Shown here one piece after another: positions 36,240 through 45,120 of a stretch of 64,000 bases of DNA (position 1 is the stretch's first letter; every line of letters starts with the position of its first letter). This DNA comes from Alphaproteobacteria bacterium (lineage in GTDB: Bacteria > Myxococcota_A > UBA796 > GCA-2862545): contig JACKEO010000018.1 of assembly GCA_020632955.1 (NCBI GenBank), positions 20,888-84,887 on the forward strand. Reading direction: 5' to 3'. Under the pieces are notes generated by a model that was given only the letters and a program-made list of their open reading frames with translations, was not told where the DNA came from and made no database searches. A program made the translations under genes and the position numbers.

Positions 36240-37325
36240 ATGGTGTCGCGCCTCCTGCTCCCCGCCTCGCTGCTCCTCGCCTGCCGCCCGCCCGGCCCCG
36301 TGGCGATCTCGGCCGAGGAGATCGGCGTGGTGGCGCAGTCCGCTGCCATCGAGGGCCGCGACGGCGGAGGCAGCGCGCGGGCCTTCGGCCGGTCTGTGTG
36401 GACCTACGGCGACACGGTGCTCACGGTGCGCGACGAGCGCGACGCGAACTGGCACCACAACTCGGTCTCGTGGACCGAGGACGGCAACGCGGCGGATGGG
36501 GTCTCGGGCTTCGTCGAGCCGGTGGACGGGGTGGGGGCGCCGCGGCACCTCATCCCGCCCAGCCCTTCGGAGCAGGCCTACAATGACGCGCACGCGGGGG
36601 ACGCATGTGCCGAGACGCCGTGCGGTGCGCGGTGGGCGGTGTGGCCGGGCACGCCCGTGTGGGACCCGAGGCGGGAGCGGGCGCTCGTGTTCTACGGCCT
36701 GATCCACGCCGAGCCGGGCGAGCTGGCCTTCGAGGGCGGGGGCCAGTCGGTGGCCGTCTGGTCGGCCCTGGAGGAGCCGCCCGAGCGCCCGGTGGTGCAC
36801 GCGGAGTCGGCGCACCCGGACCTGATCTGGGGTCCCGACGACGTGCCCTGGGGCACGGCCGCGGTGATCGAGGACGACCACGTGGTGGCGCTGGGCTGCC
36901 AGCTGGAGCTGCTCGTGCACCGGTGCCGCCTCGCGCGGGCCCCGGCCGGGCGCCCCACCGAGCCGACCGCGTGGCGGTACTGGGACGGGAGCGCGTGGGG
37001 TGCCGATCCCGCGCGTGCGGTGGTGCTCTTCGACGGGGCGCCGATCGTGTCGCTGTCGTGGGTGGACCACCTCGACGCCTGGCTGGTGGTCTACAGCCCG
37101 CCCTTCGACCACGACGCGCTGGCACGCACGGCACCCGCCCTCACGGGGCCCTGGTCGGCGCCCTCACGCCTGGTCACGGCGCCCGAGGACGACCCGCCCT
37201 ACGACGTGATGCACCACCCCGACCTGGAGGAGGAGGGCGGCCGGGTGCAGTACCTGACCTGGTCGCGACACACGACGGGGTGGTTCGGCACGGAGTTCCC
37301 GCTGGTGCGGGTGGTGCTGGAGTAG
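36240..37325 (+). CDS. DUF4185-type propeller lipoprotein
   Basis: A 361-residue exported protein. Signal MVSRLLLPASLLLAC gives a lipoprotein Cys near residue 15. The pattern GRSVWTYGDTVLTV ... NSVSWTEDG ... VWDPRRERALVFYG ... SWVDHLDAWLVVYSPPF ... LTGPWSAP matches five-bladed propeller proteins of the DUF4185/glycosidase-like type that read GDT..., YY.. and GPWS.. repeats. Catalytic function is not established. Stands alone after the importer and faces the next gene tail to tail. Confidence 0.65.
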   Translation: MVSRLLLPASLLLACRPPGPVAISAEEIGVVAQSAAIEGRDGGGSARAFGRSVWTYGDTVLTVRDERDANWHHNSVSWTEDGNAADGVSGFVEPVDGVGAPRHLIPPSPSEQAYNDAHAGDACAETPCGARWAVWPGTPVWDPRRERALVFYGLIHAEPGELAFEGGGQSVAVWSALEEPPERPVVHAESAHPDLIWGPDDVPWGTAAVIEDDHVVALGCQLELLVHRCRLARAPAGRPTEPTAWRYWDGSAWGADPARAVVLFDGAPIVSLSWVDHLDAWLVVYSPPFDHDALARTAPALTGPWSAPSRLVTAPEDDPPYDVMHHPDLEEEGGRVQYLTWSRHTTGWFGTEFPLVRVVLE

Positions 37326-37338
37326 GCGCGCCCGCGCC

Positions 37339-38448
37339 TCAGCGCGCCGGCTCCGCCGCTTCCCGGGCCCGACGCACCCACGCCGCGAAGGCCTCGCGCA
37401 GCTCCGGGTCCGCCGTCCCGCGGGCCTCGGCCACCAGCGCCTCGAGCGCGTCCCAGTCCAGCGCCACGTCGGCGTCACCCCGCAGCCGCAGGCCCACCGC
37501 GGCGACCGCCGCCTCCCAGGCGAAGGCCTCGGACGGGGTCGAGGGCGTCGCGTCGACCGTCGCCACCACGCGGACCGGCTCGCCGCCGTCCGGGGCCGGG
37601 ACGGTCAGCGCCACCTCGCCTGCGTCGCGTCGACCGGGGCCGGGGCGGGGGTCCAGCTCCACGAGGAAGGACGAGGCCGCCCCGGAGCCGAGGCCGCGCA
37701 GCGGCTCGGACCCGTCGAGCGGCCGCGTCAGGTCGTGGCCCACCACCCGGTGGCGACGCACGCGGGCGGGCTCGAGCGCCAGCTGCAGGGCGGCGTCCGT
37801 GGTGCCGGCCGGAAGGCGGTCCGCTCCGGGCACTGCGTCGCCGGACTGCACCGTCACGCGCAGCAGGAGGTGGTCGGGCGCCCAGGGGCACCGGCCCACC
37901 TCGGTGATCAGGCGCGGGGTCGTCGCACCCCCGCCGTCCAGCTCCACGGGGAGCGAGCTGAGGGGAGTCGCCCTCGTCGTGCGCCAGGGCGACGCGTCCC
38001 CGAGGGCCCAGGGCTCGGGCACGCGCGAGCACGTGGTGGACGGCGCGCGGGCGTGCAGCGCGGCGAGCGCCGCCGACACCGAGGTGTCGGGCGGGGGCTC
38101 GTGGGGTGCCGGCCGCGTGGACGCCACCTGCACCTCCACGTGCGTGGCGCGCGTCTCCACCACCTGCAGGCCGTCGCGTCCGCCCGCCAGCGCCTCGTCC
38201 TGCCGCTGGGCGCGCACCGCGTACGCCCCCACCGGCAGGTCCGGGAACCTCGCGACCCCCGCCGCGTCCGTGGTGGCCACGCGCTCCGCGTCGCCCAGCG
38301 CATCGCCGGTCAGGTGGACCTCGGTGAGGGGGACCTCCAGGCCGTCCTCGTCCACCACCGTGACCCGCAGCACCCCGGTGGGCTGCGCGTGGGCGACGCT
38401 GCCGACGAGGACCAGGGACACCAGGGCGGTGCGCGGGACGCGGTGCAC
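37339..38448 (-). CDS. Exported protein with carboxypeptidase-regulatory-like domain
   Basis: A 369-residue protein. Start at GTG 38448 (MHRVPRTALVSLVLVG) with GGAG five bases upstream; signal peptide cleaved near VAHAQ. Residues 25-110 form a regulatory-like beta-sandwich (GVLRVTVVDEDGLEVPLTEVHLTG ... TDAAGVARFPDLPVGAYAVRAQ). The rest is a Pro/Val-rich domain I do not recognise, ending in a charged helix. In myxobacterial relatives such domains often precede von Willebrand or TonB-linked parts, which are absent here. Confidence 0.75.
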   Translation of the reverse strand: MHRVPRTALVSLVLVGSVAHAQPTGVLRVTVVDEDGLEVPLTEVHLTGDALGDAERVATTDAAGVARFPDLPVGAYAVRAQRQDEALAGGRDGLQVVETRATHVEVQVASTRPAPHEPPPDTSVSAALAALHARAPSTTCSRVPEPWALGDASPWRTTRATPLSSLPVELDGGGATTPRLITEVGRCPWAPDHLLLRVTVQSGDAVPGADRLPAGTTDAALQLALEPARVRRHRVVGHDLTRPLDGSEPLRGLGSGAASSFLVELDPRPGPGRRDAGEVALTVPAPDGGEPVRVVATVDATPSTPSEAFAWEAAVAAVGLRLRGDADVALDWDALEALVAEARGTADPELREAFAAWVRRAREAAEPAR

Positions 38449-38559
38449 GAGCGCTCCGGGGCGGACGATGGACACTAGCAGCGGCGCGCGCGGCGTGGCA
38501 TCGGCTGGCGCGCGGTGCGCTGCCCGCCTACTCCGGGCGGCCCGACGCAAGGCACCCGC

Positions 38560-40389
38560 ATGTCCCCCCCCACCACCTTCGCCGATCTCGGCCTCGACCC
38601 CCGCCTCGTGGCGCGTGTGGCGCAGCTCGGCTTCGACGAGCCGACGCCCATCCAGGCCGAGGCCATCCCCCCGCTGCTGGCCGGCCACGACGTGATCGGG
38701 CGCGCCCGCACGGGCTCCGGGAAGACCGCGGCCTACGGCCTGCCGCTGCTGCACCAGGTGGCCCAGGGCGGCCCGCCGGTGCGGGCGCTGGTGCTCGCCC
38801 CCACCCGCGAGCTGGCCCTGCAGGTCACCGAGGCCCTGCGCGACCTGGGCAAGGGCCTGCCGGTGAAGGTGGTCACCGTGTACGGCGGCGCGCCCTACCC
38901 GCCGCAGCTCAAGGCGCTGTCGGGCGGCGTGCCCGTGGTGGTGGGCACCCCGGGCCGCGTGCTCGACCACCTGCGTCGCGGCTCCCTCGACCTGTCCCAG
39001 CTCGAGCTGCTGGTGCTCGACGAGGCCGACGAGATGCTCCGCATGGGCTTCCTCGACGACGTGGAGACGGTGCTCGCCGCCGCCCCGCCCGATCGGCGCA
39101 TCGCCCTGCTGTCGGCCACGATGCCCGACGAGATCCGCCGCGTGGCGGGCACCCACCTGCGCGACCCCGTGGAGCTGCAGCTCGACGACGACGGCCCGCG
39201 CGTGGACCACGTGCCCCAGCAGTGGATGCGCGTGCCCCAGCGCCACAAGCTGGAGGCGCTCACGCGGGTGCTGGCCTCGGGCTCCACCGGGGCCACCCTG
39301 GTGTTCGCGCGCACGCGCCGCTCCTGCGGTGACGTGGCCGACGCGCTCACGCGGGACGGCATCGCCGCCGACGCCCTGCACGGCGACCTCACGCAGGCCG
39401 CCCGCGAGCGGGTGGTGCACCGCCTGCGCTCGGGGGGCATCGAGGTGGTGGTGGCCACCGACGTGGCCGCCCGCGGCATCGACGTGGAGCACATCGGCCG
39501 GGTGATCAACCTCGACCTGCCCGACGACGTCGAGACCTACGTCCACCGCATCGGCCGCACCGCGCGCGCCGGCCGCAGCGGGCTGGCCATCACCTTCGTC
39601 ACCTCCTCGGAGCGGCCGCGGCTGTCGCGCTTCGCCAGGTCGCTGGGCGTGGAGATCGTGCGCACCGAGGTGCCGTCCGACGACGACATCGTGGCCCACC
39701 GACAGGGCCTGCTCCGTGGCGCGCTGGCCCAGGCCCTGCTCGAGGACGACCTCGGTCCCGCCCGCGCCTGGGTGCGCCTGCTCGCGGCCGAGGACGGCTG
39801 GGACCTCGAGGACGTGGCGGCCGCCGCCGTGCAGCGCCTGGCGGTGCAGGGGTCGGTGGACCTCGGCGCCGTGGGGCCGACGCGGCCGGCGTCACCCCGG
39901 GTGCCCGAGCCCCGTGAGCCGGCGCCGCACCGTGAGCCTCCGCCCGCGCGTGAGCCCGCGCCGCCGCGTGAGGCCGCGCCGCCGCGTGAGCCCCCTCCGG
40001 CGCGTGAGGCCTCGCCACCGCGTGAGCCGCCGCCGCGCCGTGAGCCCCCGCCGCCGCGTGGGCCCGCCCCTCGCGACGACGGTCCGCCGCGCTGGGACGA
40101 GGGCGACATGGTGGAGCTCTTCGTGCCCGCGGGCAGCCAGCAGGGCGTGCGTGCGGGCGACCTCGTGGGCTCGCTCGCCCGGGGTTGCGGCGTGCCCGGC
40201 GAGGCCATCGGCCGCATCACCATCCACGACCGCAAGAGCTTCGTGTCGCTGCCGGTCGCCGAGGCCGAGCGGGTGCTCGCGGAGTTCCCGGTGATCGAGC
40301 TGCGGCGTCGGCACGTGCGGCTGGACCGCGCCCGCCCCTCCTTCGCGCCGGCCCACCGGGGCCCCGGCGGCAAGAAGCGCGGGCGCTGA
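38560..40389 (+). CDS. DEAD-box RNA helicase with DbpA-type C-terminal domain
   Basis: A 609-residue helicase. Motifs: Q-motif region FADLGLDPRLVARVAQLGFDEPTPIQ, I ARTGSGKTAA, Ia PTRELALQ, II VLDEADEML, III SAT, V ATDVAARGID, VI HRIGRTARAG. An Arg-Pro-Glu repeat linker (about 447-506) precedes a DbpA-like RNA-binding fold (MVELFVPAGSQQGVRAGDLVGSLA ... GRITIHDRKSFVSLP) and a basic tail. CsdA/DeaD-type roles in ribosome assembly or cold growth are likely. ATG 38560 starts the conserved block; GH1 gene follows after 10 bp. Confidence 0.93.
   Translation: MSPPTTFADLGLDPRLVARVAQLGFDEPTPIQAEAIPPLLAGHDVIGRARTGSGKTAAYGLPLLHQVAQGGPPVRALVLAPTRELALQVTEALRDLGKGLPVKVVTVYGGAPYPPQLKALSGGVPVVVGTPGRVLDHLRRGSLDLSQLELLVLDEADEMLRMGFLDDVETVLAAAPPDRRIALLSATMPDEIRRVAGTHLRDPVELQLDDDGPRVDHVPQQWMRVPQRHKLEALTRVLASGSTGATLVFARTRRSCGDVADALTRDGIAADALHGDLTQAARERVVHRLRSGGIEVVVATDVAARGIDVEHIGRVINLDLPDDVETYVHRIGRTARAGRSGLAITFVTSSERPRLSRFARSLGVEIVRTEVPSDDDIVAHRQGLLRGALAQALLEDDLGPARAWVRLLAAEDGWDLEDVAAAAVQRLAVQGSVDLGAVGPTRPASPRVPEPREPAPHREPPPAREPAPPREAAPPREPPPAREASPPREPPPRREPPPPRGPAPRDDGPPRWDEGDMVELFVPAGSQQGVRAGDLVGSLARGCGVPGEAIGRITIHDRKSFVSLPVAEAERVLAEFPVIELRRRHVRLDRARPSFAPAHRGPGGKKRGR
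39898..40077 (+). repeat. Pro-Arg-Glu coding tandem repeat in the helicase linker
   Basis: About ten degenerate 15-18 bp units encode repeats of the form PPREP / PAREP between the helicase core and the RNA-binding domain. Mixed charge and proline suggest an extended, possibly RNA-binding or phase-separating linker. Copy number may vary. Confidence 0.7.
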
Positions 40390-40399
40390 CGGAGCGGCC

Positions 40400-41749
40400 A
40401 TGCACCAGCGCTTCCCGCGGGACTTCACCTGGGGCGTGGCCACGTCCGCCTTCCAGATCGAGGGGGCCGCCGACCTGCACGGGCGCGGCGAGAGCATCTG
40501 GGACGTCTTCTGCCGACGCCCGGGTGCCGTGAAGGACGGCTCGGACGGGCGGGTGGCCACCGACAGCCTGCGCCGGAGGCGTGAGGACCTGGCCCTGATG
40601 CGGGAGCTGGGCGTGGGGGCCTACCGGCTGTCGGTGGCCTGGCCCCGGGTGCTGCCCCACGGCACGGGTCGGGTGAGCGAGCCGGGCCTCGACGCCTACG
40701 ATCGCCTCGTCGACGAGCTGCTCGCCGCCGGGGTGGACCCCTGGGTGACGCTGTACCACTGGGACCTGCCGCAGGTGCTGGAGGCCCGCGGGGGCTGGCC
40801 CGTGCGCGCGACGGCCGAGGCCTTCGCCGACTACGCCGAGGTGGTGGCCCGGCGCCTCGGCGACCGGGTGCGTCACTGGATCACGATCAACGAGCCGTGG
40901 TGCGCGGCGATGCTCGGCTACCAGGCCGGCGTGCACGCCCCGGGCCGCATGTCGTGGCCCGACGCGCTGGCGGCGTCGCACCACCTGCTCCTGGCCCACG
41001 GGCTGGGGGTGCAGGCGGTGCGGTCGGCGGCACCGGACGCCCAGGTGGGCATCACGCTCAACTTCACGCCGGCCTGGCCCGCCTCGGCCAGCGCCGCCGA
41101 CGCCGAGGCCGCCCGCTGGTTCGATGCGTGGTTCAACCGCTGGTACCTGGAGCCGGTGTGCGGGCGTGGCTACCCGGCCGACCAGCTCGCCGCCTACCAG
41201 GCGCTCGGGCTCACGGCGCCGGGGCAGCCCGCGTGGCTCCGCCCGGGCGACCTCGCCACGATCGCGGTGCCCACCGACTTCCTCGGGGTGAACTTCTACA
41301 CCCGGGCCATCTGCCGCGGCGACGAGGAGGGGAACCTGCCGCGCGTGCTGCAGGAGCCGGGTCCCGAGGCGCGCACCGACATCGGGTGGGAGGTGCACCC
41401 GGCCAGCCTGGGTCGGCTGCTGCGTCGCCTCGGGCGCACCTACGCCGGACCCCTGGTGGTCACCGAGTGCGGCGCGGCCTGGCACGACGGACCCGGCGCC
41501 GACGGGCGCATCCACGACGCGCGGCGCACCGCCTACCTGGCCGCCCACCTCGACGAGGCGGCGGCGGCCGTGGCCGACGGGGTACCGCTGCGGGGCTGGT
41601 TCACCTGGAGCCTCATCGACAACTTCGAGTGGGCCGAGGGAACCACCCAGCGCTTCGGGCTGGCGTGGGTGGACCCGGTGACGCTGCGACGCACGCTCAA
41701 GGAGAGTGGGCGTTGGTACGGGACGCGTGTGCGGGCCGGCGGCCGCTGA
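40400..41749 (+). CDS. Glycoside hydrolase family 1 beta-glucosidase
   Basis: A 449-residue enzyme of normal GH1 length, hydrolysing beta-glucosides. Opening FPRDFTWGVATSAFQIEGA is the family signature. Acid/base E165 is in TINEPW and nucleophile E356 in VVTECGAAW; Cys357 replaces the usual Asn of TENG. FLGVNFYTR and the late WSLIDNFEWAEG complete the active site. No signal peptide, so it acts on imported sugars. Position 10 bp after the helicase gene may only reflect read-through. Confidence 0.93.
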   Translation: MHQRFPRDFTWGVATSAFQIEGAADLHGRGESIWDVFCRRPGAVKDGSDGRVATDSLRRRREDLALMRELGVGAYRLSVAWPRVLPHGTGRVSEPGLDAYDRLVDELLAAGVDPWVTLYHWDLPQVLEARGGWPVRATAEAFADYAEVVARRLGDRVRHWITINEPWCAAMLGYQAGVHAPGRMSWPDALAASHHLLLAHGLGVQAVRSAAPDAQVGITLNFTPAWPASASAADAEAARWFDAWFNRWYLEPVCGRGYPADQLAAYQALGLTAPGQPAWLRPGDLATIAVPTDFLGVNFYTRAICRGDEEGNLPRVLQEPGPEARTDIGWEVHPASLGRLLRRLGRTYAGPLVVTECGAAWHDGPGADGRIHDARRTAYLAAHLDEAAAAVADGVPLRGWFTWSLIDNFEWAEGTTQRFGLAWVDPVTLRRTLKESGRWYGTRVRAGGR

Positions 41750-41812
41750 CCGGGCGCCGTCACCGGGTCGACACACCTCCGTCACCGAGCCAAGGGAGGG
41801 CCGGAGGCTTCC

Positions 41813-42718
41813 CTGCGCCCTGGCTCCCTGCTGCTGCTGACCGCCCTCGCCGGCGGGCTCGTCGCCTGCGCCGCACCATCGGAGGCCGAGACGCCCTCCT
41901 CCTGCCTCGGGCGTGAGGACCTCTGCGCGCTGCCCTTCGACGCGGTCACCCTGCCCGCCACCCACAACAGCATGTCGAACGGCGACGAGGGCTGGGCCGC
42001 GCCCAACCAGCAGCACCCGCCCGCCCGGCAGCTCGAGGACGGCGTGCGCGGCATGCTCCTCGACACCTACGAGGACGGCGGGGAGCTGGTGCTGTGCCAC
42101 GGCTACTGCGAGCTGGGCCGCACGCCGTTGGCCGACGTGCTCGGGCAGATCCGCGACTTCCTCGAGGCGAGCCCCGGGGAGCTGGTGGCGATCATCTTCC
42201 AGGACGCCATCTCCCCGGAGCAGACCCTGGGCGCGCTCGCGTCGGCGGGGCTCGACGAGCTGCTGATCACGCCGCCGGCCGACGGGGTTGCGTGGCCCAC
42301 CCTGGGCGAGCTGGTGGCGGCCGACACGCGCCTGCTGGTCACGCGCGAGAGCGGGGGCGAGGGCCCGGCCGTCTACAGGTCCTTCTGGGACCTGGGCTGG
42401 GACACGCCCTACAGCTTCCGGTCGGAGGAGGAGTTCTCGTGCGCGCCGAACCGCGGCGACCCCTCACACGACCTCTTCCTGCTGAACCACTGGCTGTCGA
42501 CGCCGCTGCCCTCCCGCCGCGCGGCCGAGCGGGTGAACACGGCCGAGGTGCTGGGTGCGCGTGCGCGGGCCTGCACCGACGCCGCGGGGCGCCCCCCCAC
42601 GCTGCTCGCGGTGGACTTCCACGACACCGGCGCCCTGTTCGAGGTCGTCGACGAGCTCAACGATGCTGCGGTGGCCGGGTTCGCGCCGCCGGACGCCACC
42701 CCGCCGAGGTCCCCATGA
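41813..42718 (+). CDS. Phosphatidylinositol-specific phospholipase C-like lipoprotein, probable CTG start
   Basis: A 301-residue PLC-X-domain protein. Catalytic histidines lie in TLPATHNSMSN and ELVLCHGYCELG. The lipoprotein signal (LLLLTALAGGLVAC) extends upstream of the first ATG (41972). No ATG, GTG or TTG exists in frame back to the stop at 41747, but a CTG at 41813 has GGAGG five bases upstream, the spacing used throughout this genome. So CTG initiation, or a sequence error, is implied. It overlaps the PhoD-like gene by ATGA. Substrate may be phosphatidylinositol-like lipids or another phosphodiester. Confidence 0.8.
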   Translation: MRPGSLLLLTALAGGLVACAAPSEAETPSSCLGREDLCALPFDAVTLPATHNSMSNGDEGWAAPNQQHPPARQLEDGVRGMLLDTYEDGGELVLCHGYCELGRTPLADVLGQIRDFLEASPGELVAIIFQDAISPEQTLGALASAGLDELLITPPADGVAWPTLGELVAADTRLLVTRESGGEGPAVYRSFWDLGWDTPYSFRSEEEFSCAPNRGDPSHDLFLLNHWLSTPLPSRRAAERVNTAEVLGARARACTDAAGRPPTLLAVDFHDTGALFEVVDELNDAAVAGFAPPDATPPRSP

Positions 42719-44133
42719 GCCCCCCCTCCGATCGATCCGGCCTCACGCGTCGCGATGCCCTGGTACTGGGCGCCGTGGCGCTGCCGGTGCTGCAGCTCGG
42801 GTGCGCCGGCACGCCCGCCGAGGAGGACTTCGACGTCGACGCCATCCCGGAGTCGCGCACGATCTTCCCCCGCACCGTGCTCGCCGGCGACATGCAGACC
42901 GACCGCGTGGTGCTCACGATGTTCTTCGCCGACGGCCGGCCGAAGACCCTGCGGGTGTGGGCCGAGGACGCGCCGGAGCTCCTGGTGGTGGACCGCGAGG
43001 TCACGCCCGACGCCGAGGGCTTCGTGAAGGAGCGGGTGACGGGTCTGCAGCCCGACACCGTGTACGCCTACGCCTGGCTGGCCGGCACGGCGCCCGACTT
43101 CTCGGCGCGCAGCCTGGTGGGTCGGGTGCGCACCCTGCCGGCCCCCGGCAGCGCCGTGCCGGTCACCGTGGTCTTCGGGGCCTGCGTGGGCCAGGGCACC
43201 ATCGTGCCCGACTTCGTGGACCCGGGGCAGACCGAGCCCTTCACCTGGGCCCTGTACGACGCCGCGGCCGCCCTGGACTGGGACGTCTTCGTGCACCTGG
43301 GCGACCAGGGCTACTTCGACCGCATCTGGCACGACGGCGGGGCGTACGAGGCCTACCTGGAGGCGTGGGGCGCCTACCACGGGGGCAGCTACCGCAGCGT
43401 CTTTCCGAAGGCGGGGCTGCTCGCGACCTGGGACGACCACGAGGTCACCGACAACTCCGCGGTGGACCCGTGGACCACCGAGCCGAGCGAGCTGGAGCGC
43501 ATGGCGAATGGCAAGCGCGCCTGGTTCACGGTGGTGCCCATCGACGCCGACGACCCCACCTCGGCGGTGTGGCGCAGCTTCCGCTGGGGCGACACCGTGG
43601 AGCTGGTGCTGCTGGACTGCCGCTACGAGAAGACCGAGGGCGAGCCGCCCCACCTGGTGAGCGAGGCCCAGCTCGCGTGGCTGCTGGAGCGCCTGACCAC
43701 GTCGCCGTGCCGCTTCGTGTGCGTGTGCTCCCCCAAGCCCTTCGCCACCGTGATGCTGCAGGACGGGCGGTACCCGGGCGAGAAGGAGCGCTGGTCGGGC
43801 AACCCGGCCGACCGCGACCGCGTGGTGCAGGCGATCGACGACGGCCAGCTCGACCACGTGCTGTGGGTCACGGGCGACATCCACATGACCTACCTGGGCC
43901 GCCTCGAGGAGACGGGCGACCGCGTGAGCGACCGGATGTGGGAGGTGTGCACCACGTCGGGCAACGTGAGCCCCTTCGCGGACGACCTGTCGACCACCCA
44001 GTTCGCCTTCGGTGCGGCCGCCCCCATGCTCCCGCGCATCACCTTCGACGCGCAGGCGGGCACGGCCACGGTGCGCTTCCACGACGCCACCGGGGCGGTG
44101 GCGCACGAGCAGGTGATCCCGCTCGGCGCCTGA
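42715..44133 (+). CDS. PhoD-like alkaline phosphatase/phosphodiesterase, Tat-type lipoprotein
   Basis: A 472-residue secreted metallophosphoesterase. The N-terminus LTRRDALVLGAVALPVLQLGC combines a twin-arginine motif with a lipobox, so it is exported folded and anchored. The PhoD core has an N-terminal Ig-like part, then VFGACVGQG, FVHLGDQGYFDR, ATWDDHEVTDN and WVTGDIHMTYLG, the metal-binding positions. Coupled to the PLC-like gene, it may complete phosphate release from phospholipid head groups. Followed by the inverted repeat at 44259. Confidence 0.9.
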   Translation: MSPPSDRSGLTRRDALVLGAVALPVLQLGCAGTPAEEDFDVDAIPESRTIFPRTVLAGDMQTDRVVLTMFFADGRPKTLRVWAEDAPELLVVDREVTPDAEGFVKERVTGLQPDTVYAYAWLAGTAPDFSARSLVGRVRTLPAPGSAVPVTVVFGACVGQGTIVPDFVDPGQTEPFTWALYDAAAALDWDVFVHLGDQGYFDRIWHDGGAYEAYLEAWGAYHGGSYRSVFPKAGLLATWDDHEVTDNSAVDPWTTEPSELERMANGKRAWFTVVPIDADDPTSAVWRSFRWGDTVELVLLDCRYEKTEGEPPHLVSEAQLAWLLERLTTSPCRFVCVCSPKPFATVMLQDGRYPGEKERWSGNPADRDRVVQAIDDGQLDHVLWVTGDIHMTYLGRLEETGDRVSDRMWEVCTTSGNVSPFADDLSTTQFAFGAAAPMLPRITFDAQAGTATVRFHDATGAVAHEQVIPLGA

Positions 44134-44258
44134 CCCTCGGGGGGTGGCTCACGTCGAGGGGCCCCGGGCGGCTCGAGCGTGTCCCGGGGGGAGATCCGTC
44201 TTGTGCTCGATGGGGGTACCGGCGTCGTGTGGGCGCGGGCCGGGGTGGCGGGGATGGG

Positions 44259-44374
44259 CCTGGGGAAACCACGGAGATTCGCGGAGGATCACGGAGGGCG
44301 CACGGAGACAATACAGTTCGAATTGGGCTTTCTCCGTGCGCCCTCCGTGATCCTCCGTGGCCCTCCGTGTGGGC
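44259..44374. repeat. CACGGAG-type inverted repeat, copy 1
   Basis: Arms at 44281-44308 and 44331-44358 match in 27 of 28 positions around a 22-base AT-richer loop. The left arm starts with CCTGGGGAAACCACGGAG, the same block as in copies 2 and 3. It sits between the convergent 3' ends of the PhoD-like and SatD-like genes and can form a very stable hairpin. A terminator or miniature mobile element (MITE/REP-like) is possible. Confidence 0.85.
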
Positions 44375-44419
44375 CTGCTGCTCGTGCACAGCGGCGCACG
44401 GTCCCGACCTCCGCCTCTC

Positions 44420-45103
44420 TCAGGCCACCACCCAGTCCGCCTTCAGCGCCGCGTGCCCCTCCAGGTAGATGTCGAGCTGGGCCGCCGACAGGCGCTTGTG
44501 CACGGCCTGTTCGCTGATGCCGAGGCGCTCGCCGATCTGGGCGTAGGTCTGGCCCTCGGCCGACAGGTGGGCCACCTCCCACTGGGGCAGGGTCCAGCCG
44601 CCGGCCAGCTTGTCCATGAGGAGGAGCAGGGCGTCGCGGGAGGGGAGCCAGCGGCCGTCGTCGATGGCGGTGGCGCGGCGGGTGGCGCCCACGGGATCGA
44701 GGGGGCGGTCGTGGGTGCGGCGGCGGCGCGAGGGCTTGGCCTTGAGGCGGTCGATGGCGGCGCGGGCGCGGTGGTAGGCGGGGCCGTCCTCGGCGTAGGG
44801 GCCGCCGGTGGCGTCCTCCACGGTGACCTCGCCGCGGCCGATGCCCACGCGGAAGCGCACCGGGGGCAGGCCCTCGAGCGCCGCACCCAGGCGCAGGCGG
44901 AAGCGCACCAGCTCGTCGAGGGACTCGGGCAGGTCGGGCAGGGCCCACTCGAACTCGTCGCCGCCGCTGTAGCGGAAGGCGCCGCGGGGGCCGAGGATCT
45001 CGCGGATGAAGGCCTGGACGGCGCGGCGGTCCAGCGGGGTGAGCCGCCGCGAGCCGACCAGATCGGCCACGACCACGAGCTTGCGCGTGGGGGAGGAGAG
45101 CAT
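44420..45103 (-). CDS. SatD-family-like protein with C-terminal helix-turn-helix
   Basis: A 227-residue protein. Residues 5-150 resemble SatD/nucleotidyl-cyclase-like folds (VVVADLVGSRRL, FRYSGGDEFEWALP, VRFRVGIGRGEVTVED), though catalytic activity is unproven. The C-terminus has a sigma-type HTH (LSAEGQTYAQIGERLGISEQAVHKRLSAAQ). I choose ATG 45103 (MLSSPTRK) because GAGG precedes it and longer starts would run through the repeat array. It is divergent from the OPT transporter and may regulate both promoters through the array. Confidence 0.7.
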   Translation of the reverse strand: MLSSPTRKLVVVADLVGSRRLTPLDRRAVQAFIREILGPRGAFRYSGGDEFEWALPDLPESLDELVRFRLRLGAALEGLPPVRFRVGIGRGEVTVEDATGGPYAEDGPAYHRARAAIDRLKAKPSRRRRTHDRPLDPVGATRRATAIDDGRWLPSRDALLLLMDKLAGGWTLPQWEVAHLSAEGQTYAQIGERLGISEQAVHKRLSAAQLDIYLEGHAALKADWVVA

Positions 45104-45120
45104 CGGCACCTCGGCTCGAT

